Source: Candidatus Saccharibacteria bacterium UBA6209
Lineage (GTDB): Bacteria; Patescibacteriota; Saccharimonadia; Saccharimonadales; Saccharimonadaceae
Assembly: GCA_905370345.1 (NCBI GenBank)
Contig: CAJPKE010000010.1
Coordinates: forward strand, 1 to 25,376
DNA: 25,376 bases
Direction: 5' to 3'
Each line of letters starts with the position of its first letter. Position 1 is the stretch's first letter. The position numbers and the translations under genes were made by a program. The notes under the pieces are model-generated. The model did not search any database. It was not told the origin of the DNA and worked only from the letters and a program-made list of their open reading frames with translations. Shown here piece after piece: positions 22,282 to 25,376 of this stretch.

Positions 22282-23645
22282 GTTCAGTAAAAACTCCAAA
22301 AAAAATAGCAGCCAGGCAAGATCGTTCCTCGAAGACCTTGACTACATTGTTAGACCAATCCTTTTTTATCTTTGCAGGTTTGGCGTCGTTTTGGTTGGCG
22401 TGGTTGGTACTTAGAGAAGGTTGGGTGACGGGCGGCTGGTGGCTGGTTGGCTTGTTCTTTGTTGTGTGGATAATTGTGGCATATTTAGCGTTGCCTAGAC
22501 TTCATCGAATTTTGAGCAATATGTATGTACCGAATTATTTTATTGGTAGGACGCGAACGGCGGATGGAGTATTAAGCGACCCTGTCAATTTGAGCGTGCG
22601 CGGCTCGGAAGAAAAGCTCCATAAGGCAATGACTGAGGCAGGCTGGGTTCTAGCGGATGACATAACTCCAAGGTCGGCTTGGAAAATGGTGCTTACGGTG
22701 CTTAGTGGTCGTAGTTATCCAAATGCACCAGTGTCGCCAGCATTTTTGTTTGGCAGACGGCAAGACTTTGCTTATCAGCAGGAAGTTGACGGCAATCCAA
22801 GGCGTCGTCATCACGTTAGGTTTTGGCGATGTCCAACTGGCTGGCTTCTTCCTGGCGGTCATCGAGTTGATTGGTTGGCGGCTGGTACATACGATAAGAG
22901 TGTTGGTTTTTCTTTGTTTACTTTTCAGTTCACGCATAAAATTGACGAGAATATTGATATTGAACGAGATTATATCATTGAGTCGGTTAAAAGTAACAAT
23001 AAAAATGTTAGAGTGACGATATTAAAGGATTTTTCAACGGGTTATCATTCGCGCAATGGTCTTGGAGATTCTATCCGCACTGATGGCGATTTGCCAATTT
23101 TGGGAGTTGGTCGAATAAAGGCTGACGATAATGTCACGGCTTCAACGCGGCTCGGAGTGATTATGGACGGCACAATTTATGATCGTCATCCGCGAAATCA
23201 CGAAACTTTATTGGAAGAGCTTTGGAGTCGCCGACCACCGCAGATTTTAATTGGCGGCGGACTAATGATTCTGGCGTCGTTGTTCACAATTGGGCAAATG
23301 TTGGTGGACTTTTCTAGTTGGCCGACGACTTTGGTGCAGGTTGCGAATATTGACGGAATTGATATAAATGTCGCGAATACCATGTTGTCAATGATGGCTG
23401 GCTTTAATGTGCTGTTGGTCGTGGCGGAAATCGTGCTGGTTGGACTGCTACTTCGAGGAAGTAGCCGGGCGCGAATCTCACTACTTTCTGTGGCGACATT
23501 AGCTATTGTCACCGAATCTTTATCCGTGACGATTGGGCGAATTAATGCGTCGATTATGCTGCTTTTGATCTCAATTGGCGTGCATATTATGATCATGATG
23601 TTGTTCTCTTCGGATGCAGCGCGCTACTTTACGGAAAGACGATAA
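22278..23645 (+). CDS. Membrane protein with LssY C-terminal domain
   Basis: The product is 455 residues. Two transmembrane helices (about 28-45 and 51-70) precede a soluble domain from about 85 to 290 with the LssY_C signature: RTRTADGVLSDPVN, LFGRRQDFAYQ, PRRRHHVRFWR and the ERDYIIE region. Three or four further helices follow to the C terminus. LssY_C occurs in membrane phosphatase-related proteins of unknown exact function. No PAP2 phosphatase motif is seen here. It overlaps gmk by 4 nt and ends just before the CIRCE element. Confidence 0.8.
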   Translation: MSSVKTPKKIAARQDRSSKTLTTLLDQSFFIFAGLASFWLAWLVLREGWVTGGWWLVGLFFVVWIIVAYLALPRLHRILSNMYVPNYFIGRTRTADGVLSDPVNLSVRGSEEKLHKAMTEAGWVLADDITPRSAWKMVLTVLSGRSYPNAPVSPAFLFGRRQDFAYQQEVDGNPRRRHHVRFWRCPTGWLLPGGHRVDWLAAGTYDKSVGFSLFTFQFTHKIDENIDIERDYIIESVKSNNKNVRVTILKDFSTGYHSRNGLGDSIRTDGDLPILGVGRIKADDNVTASTRLGVIMDGTIYDRHPRNHETLLEELWSRRPPQILIGGGLMILASLFTIGQMLVDFSSWPTTLVQVANIDGIDINVANTMLSMMAGFNVLLVVAEIVLVGLLLRGSSRARISLLSVATLAIVTESLSVTIGRINASIMLLLISIGVHIMIMMLFSSDAARYFTERR

Positions 23646-23648
23646 GGC

Positions 23649-23675
23649 TTGGCACTCTGCTTGTATGAGTGCTAG
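23649..23675. promoter_or_regulatory. CIRCE operator upstream of hrcA
   Basis: TTGGCACTC (23649-23657), a 9-nt spacer, then GAGTGCTAG (23667-23675). It differs from the canonical CIRCE (TTAGCACTC-N9-GAGTGCTAA) at one base in each arm. It is the binding site of HrcA, encoded 20 nt downstream, so the operon is autoregulated. Confidence 0.93.
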
Positions 23676-23689
23676 ATTTGCGATATAAT
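23661..23689 (+). promoter_or_regulatory. hrcA promoter embedded in CIRCE
   Basis: TTGTAT (23661-23666), 17-nt spacer, TATAAT (23684-23689). The -35 lies across the CIRCE spacer, so HrcA binding would block polymerase directly. The -10 ends 6 nt before the ATG at 23696. Confidence 0.75.
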
Positions 23690-23695
23690 TGGACT

Positions 23696-24406
23696 ATGAC
23701 CGAACGTCAACAAGCAATTCTTGTAGCTATTATTGAGCAATACGCTGAAATTGCGGCGCCAGTTGGTAGTGTAACGCTAGCCAAGTTATTTGGCGTGAGT
23801 AGCGCCACGATTCGCAGTGAAATGGCAAAACTTGAGGAGATGGGATTTATTGAGGCGCCCCACACGAGCGCAGGGCGAATTCCGACAGATAAGGGATATC
23901 GTTTTTATGTCAATGGAATCACGGCGGCGCAAATGACGGAATTGCCGAGTGGTATTGATAGTAGCACGAAGGCAATTGAGGCGCACGTCAATTCAAATGT
24001 TGATACTTCAGATAAAGCGATTCGTCGAGCAGTTGATGGTTTGGTGGAAATGACTGGCAATTTTGGTTTTGCGTCATTTGGTTCGAGTTTGTATATGAAC
24101 GGAATGACTCAGTTGTTCAGCCAGCCAGAGTTTGGCGATGGCGATCACGTTCAGGCGGTTGCTAAATTGATTGACAATATCGAACCGTGGCTGCGCGAAG
24201 CGGCACCGGACGAACCGCTAAATGTGTTTATTGGTAGCGAAAACCCAATCGGTAAAAGCAGTGGTGCTACGTTAATTATAAGTAAATTTAAGTCATCGTC
24301 TGGTGGTGATAATTACATCGGTGTGATTGGTCCAACAAGGCAAAATTATCGTCGAACGATGGAGCTGGTGCGTCGTACGGGCGCGATGCTGGAAGAAGTC
24401 TTGTAG
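23696..24406 (+). CDS. hrcA: Heat-inducible transcription repressor HrcA (short form)
   Basis: The product is 236 residues from ATG 23696. An upstream in-frame extension to 23669 would start inside the CIRCE element and is rejected. The N-terminal winged helix-turn-helix contains TERQQAILVAIIEQY and GVSSATIRSEMAKLEEMG, followed by the HTSAGRIPTDKGYR motif typical of HrcA. The C-terminal sensing domain keeps the family end (VIGPTRQNYRRTMELV) but is shorter than the usual 340-residue protein. It represses the heat-shock operon through CIRCE. Translated from a leaderless mRNA; grpE follows after 18 nt. Confidence 0.93.
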   Translation: MTERQQAILVAIIEQYAEIAAPVGSVTLAKLFGVSSATIRSEMAKLEEMGFIEAPHTSAGRIPTDKGYRFYVNGITAAQMTELPSGIDSSTKAIEAHVNSNVDTSDKAIRRAVDGLVEMTGNFGFASFGSSLYMNGMTQLFSQPEFGDGDHVQAVAKLIDNIEPWLREAAPDEPLNVFIGSENPIGKSSGATLIISKFKSSSGGDNYIGVIGPTRQNYRRTMELVRRTGAMLEEVL

Positions 24407-24424
24407 TGGCTAAAAGGAGGAAAA

Positions 24425-24889
24425 ATGACGAAGAATAAAAAAGCTGAAGATTTAGAGAAAGAAGTTGCTGAGTTGACGTCGGATTTGCAGCGAACTCGAG
24501 CGGATTTTGAGAATTATCGTAAGCGCGTGGATGCAGAAAAGCAATCAGCGCACGAGTTGGGTCAAACTAAGTCTGTGATGAAATTATTGCCAGTTATTGA
24601 TACAATTGAGCGAGCTGTTACCAACGTCCCAGAGGAGATTCAAGATAATGCGTGGGTTAAGGGCGTGGCTGGTCTGAATAAGCAACTTGATAAGCAATTG
24701 AAGGAGATTGGTTTGGAGAAAATTGACGCCAAACCCGGAACTTTATTTAATCCTGAATTTCATCAGGCTGTTCAATTTGATGAATCGACGGATGGTGACA
24801 AGGAGGTTATTGCCGAGGAGCTTCGCGCTGGCTATACTTTGAATGGTTCAGTCATTCGCGACGCAATGGTAAAAGTTGCTCGTCAATAA
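24425..24889 (+). CDS. grpE: GrpE nucleotide exchange factor
   Basis: The product is 154 residues. It releases ADP from DnaK. An N-terminal coiled coil (LEKEVAELTSDLQRTRADFENYRKR region, 9-36) precedes the dimer helices, then the beta domain (GLEKIDAKPGTLFNPEFHQAV, GY-LNG-VIRDAMVKVA). AAAGGAGG lies 5 nt before the ATG. In other bacteria dnaK follows; here the sequence after the stop is unrelated. Confidence 0.95.
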   Translation: MTKNKKAEDLEKEVAELTSDLQRTRADFENYRKRVDAEKQSAHELGQTKSVMKLLPVIDTIERAVTNVPEEIQDNAWVKGVAGLNKQLDKQLKEIGLEKIDAKPGTLFNPEFHQAVQFDESTDGDKEVIAEELRAGYTLNGSVIRDAMVKVARQ

Positions 24890-24890
24890 T

Positions 24891-25118
24891 TTGATTAAGA
24901 AAAAGGATTTGTCTAAAACAGCTGTTTATGAAGATGATTCTATGCTGATCGAAGAAGAAGTAAAACAAAAAAGAGAAGTTTCTATGTATGCCCCAGCAGT
25001 CTATCAGCTCTGTCTGGCTATGGGGATTGGAACCATTATCTCCTTTTTGCTTTCAAAGACAGGAATGACCTTTCCAATCTATAACGAAATCGCCATCACA
25101 TCAGCGTTTCCTATGTGA
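24891..25118 (+). pseudogene. Broken fragment of sodium/glutamate symporter GltS
   Basis: The in-frame translation from about 24891 reads LIKKKDLSKTAVYEDDSM, then MYAPAVYQLCLAMGIGTI and LSKTGMTFPIY. This resembles the internal cytoplasmic loop plus next helix of Firmicutes-type GltS. Homology stops at FPIY (25082), after which the frame runs into a terminator hairpin and ends at TGA 25118. Both the N- and C-terminal parts of the transporter are missing. It begins within a few bases of the grpE stop. Its codon style (AAA/GAA-rich, CTG) differs from the neighbours. Confidence 0.6.
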
Positions 25119-25131
25119 TGGCGATTTTTAT
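25087..25131. terminator. Strong 15-bp terminator hairpin
   Basis: A 15-bp arm (25087-25101) pairs perfectly with 25113-25127, with an 11-nt loop and a TTTTTATTT run. It is flanked by A residues on the other side and so may serve both the gltS fragment and the convergent gene. Confidence 0.85.
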
Positions 25132-25376
25132 TTAATCTTTTTTTCCTGCTACCCAACGAAGTCCCCAGTGAAATGCCTCGTCCAAACTTCTGTGACCGGA
25201 ATAAAACTGAACGACTCTCTCCACACTAAAAGTTTCATTATTTAGGTTCTCCAATAAAACCAGTCCGCACATCGTCTTATTGGTGTCATATTCATTCATC
25301 TTTACTACGATATCCTCTGCCTTTGGATATTTAATCGTAACCACTCCATCCGCCTGCTTCCAATTAGCTACACCTT
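25132..25376 (-). CDS. Partial uncharacterised protein (5' end outside window)
   Basis: The frame is open from the window edge through TAA at 25134-25132, giving at least 80 residues. An internal GTG at 25344 is not a likely start because the frame continues upstream (GVANWKQADG precedes it). The sequence has alternating beta strands and ends with HWGLRWVAGKKD. No family is recognised. It converges on the gltS fragment and, like it, appears foreign to the rest of the window. Confidence 0.5.
   Translation of the reverse strand, partial: GVANWKQADGVVTIKYPKAEDIVVKMNEYDTNKTMCGLVLLENLNNETFSVERVVQFYSGHRSLDEAFHWGLRWVAGKKD

Noticed and set aside
23669..23695. N-terminal extension of HrcA by nine codons
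   Set aside because: It would begin inside the CIRCE operator and include the -10 box; the ATG at 23696 aligns with the family start (TERQ).
1..25376. CRISPR array or cas genes
   Set aside because: No regularly spaced direct repeats and no Cas-like proteins were found; the only repeats are the lepA and mazG fragments.

Overview
The window looks like a chromosomal segment of a Candidatus Saccharibacteria (TM7 / Patescibacteria) cell. This is inferred from the low-GC, tightly packed small genes, the short versions of housekeeping proteins (HrcA, TilS), the many lineage-specific small membrane proteins, a SemiSWEET-like transporter, and TGA used as a normal stop (for example at the end of gmk), which argues against the recoded Gracilibacteria and Absconditabacteria. 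No database search was possible.

Layout. Positions 1-66 are the tail of a surface-anchor-like protein. 271-1701 holds four small envelope genes. 1705-4885 holds mscS, trmB, a MazG-like gene and murC. 4970-6537 has three lineage-type small genes, one with a WhiB-like cysteine motif. 6538-8606 looks like an accessory island: an ADP-ribosylglycohydrolase, an unknown partner, and a probable serine-recombinase remnant beside tRNA-fMet. 8642-12212 carries three tRNAs with CAT anticodons, an FtsB/DivIC-like protein, and a minus-strand operon of a membrane protein, a standalone ATP-cone and a flavin disulfide-oxidoreductase homologue without its redox cysteines. 12287-16679 is tilS, ftsH, murJ. From 16679 the operon runs into lepA.

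The most striking region is 16679-21100. The lepA gene (EF4, ribosomal back-translocase) is cut into two clean open frames at the boundary between domain II and domain III. The two halves lie 2.6 kb apart. Between them sit a SemiSWEET gene, a MazG-like gene, an unknown gene and a NUDIX hydrolase. Interspersed are duplicated scraps of both lepA edges (a 48-bp copy of the end of the N half and a 72-bp copy of the start of the C half), a decayed mazG start and an IS256-type transposase remnant. This pattern reads as repeated insertion or recombination of gene cassettes at one site in lepA. Each lepA half still has intact reading frame and key motifs, and the C half has its own extended -10 promoter, so a two-piece EF4 is possible.

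Downstream of lepA-C come a 5'(3')-deoxyribonucleotidase-like HAD gene, gmk, an LssY_C membrane protein, then a CIRCE operator with hrcA-grpE. After grpE, where dnaK would be expected, the sequence switches to a broken gltS fragment of Firmicutes type, a strong hairpin and a convergent partial gene. This is either a real junction or a chimeric contig end.

A window-wide theme is leaderless transcription: about ten genes have a -10 box ending only 5-9 nt before the start codon and no Shine-Dalgarno, while downstream operon genes have clear Shine-Dalgarno sequences.
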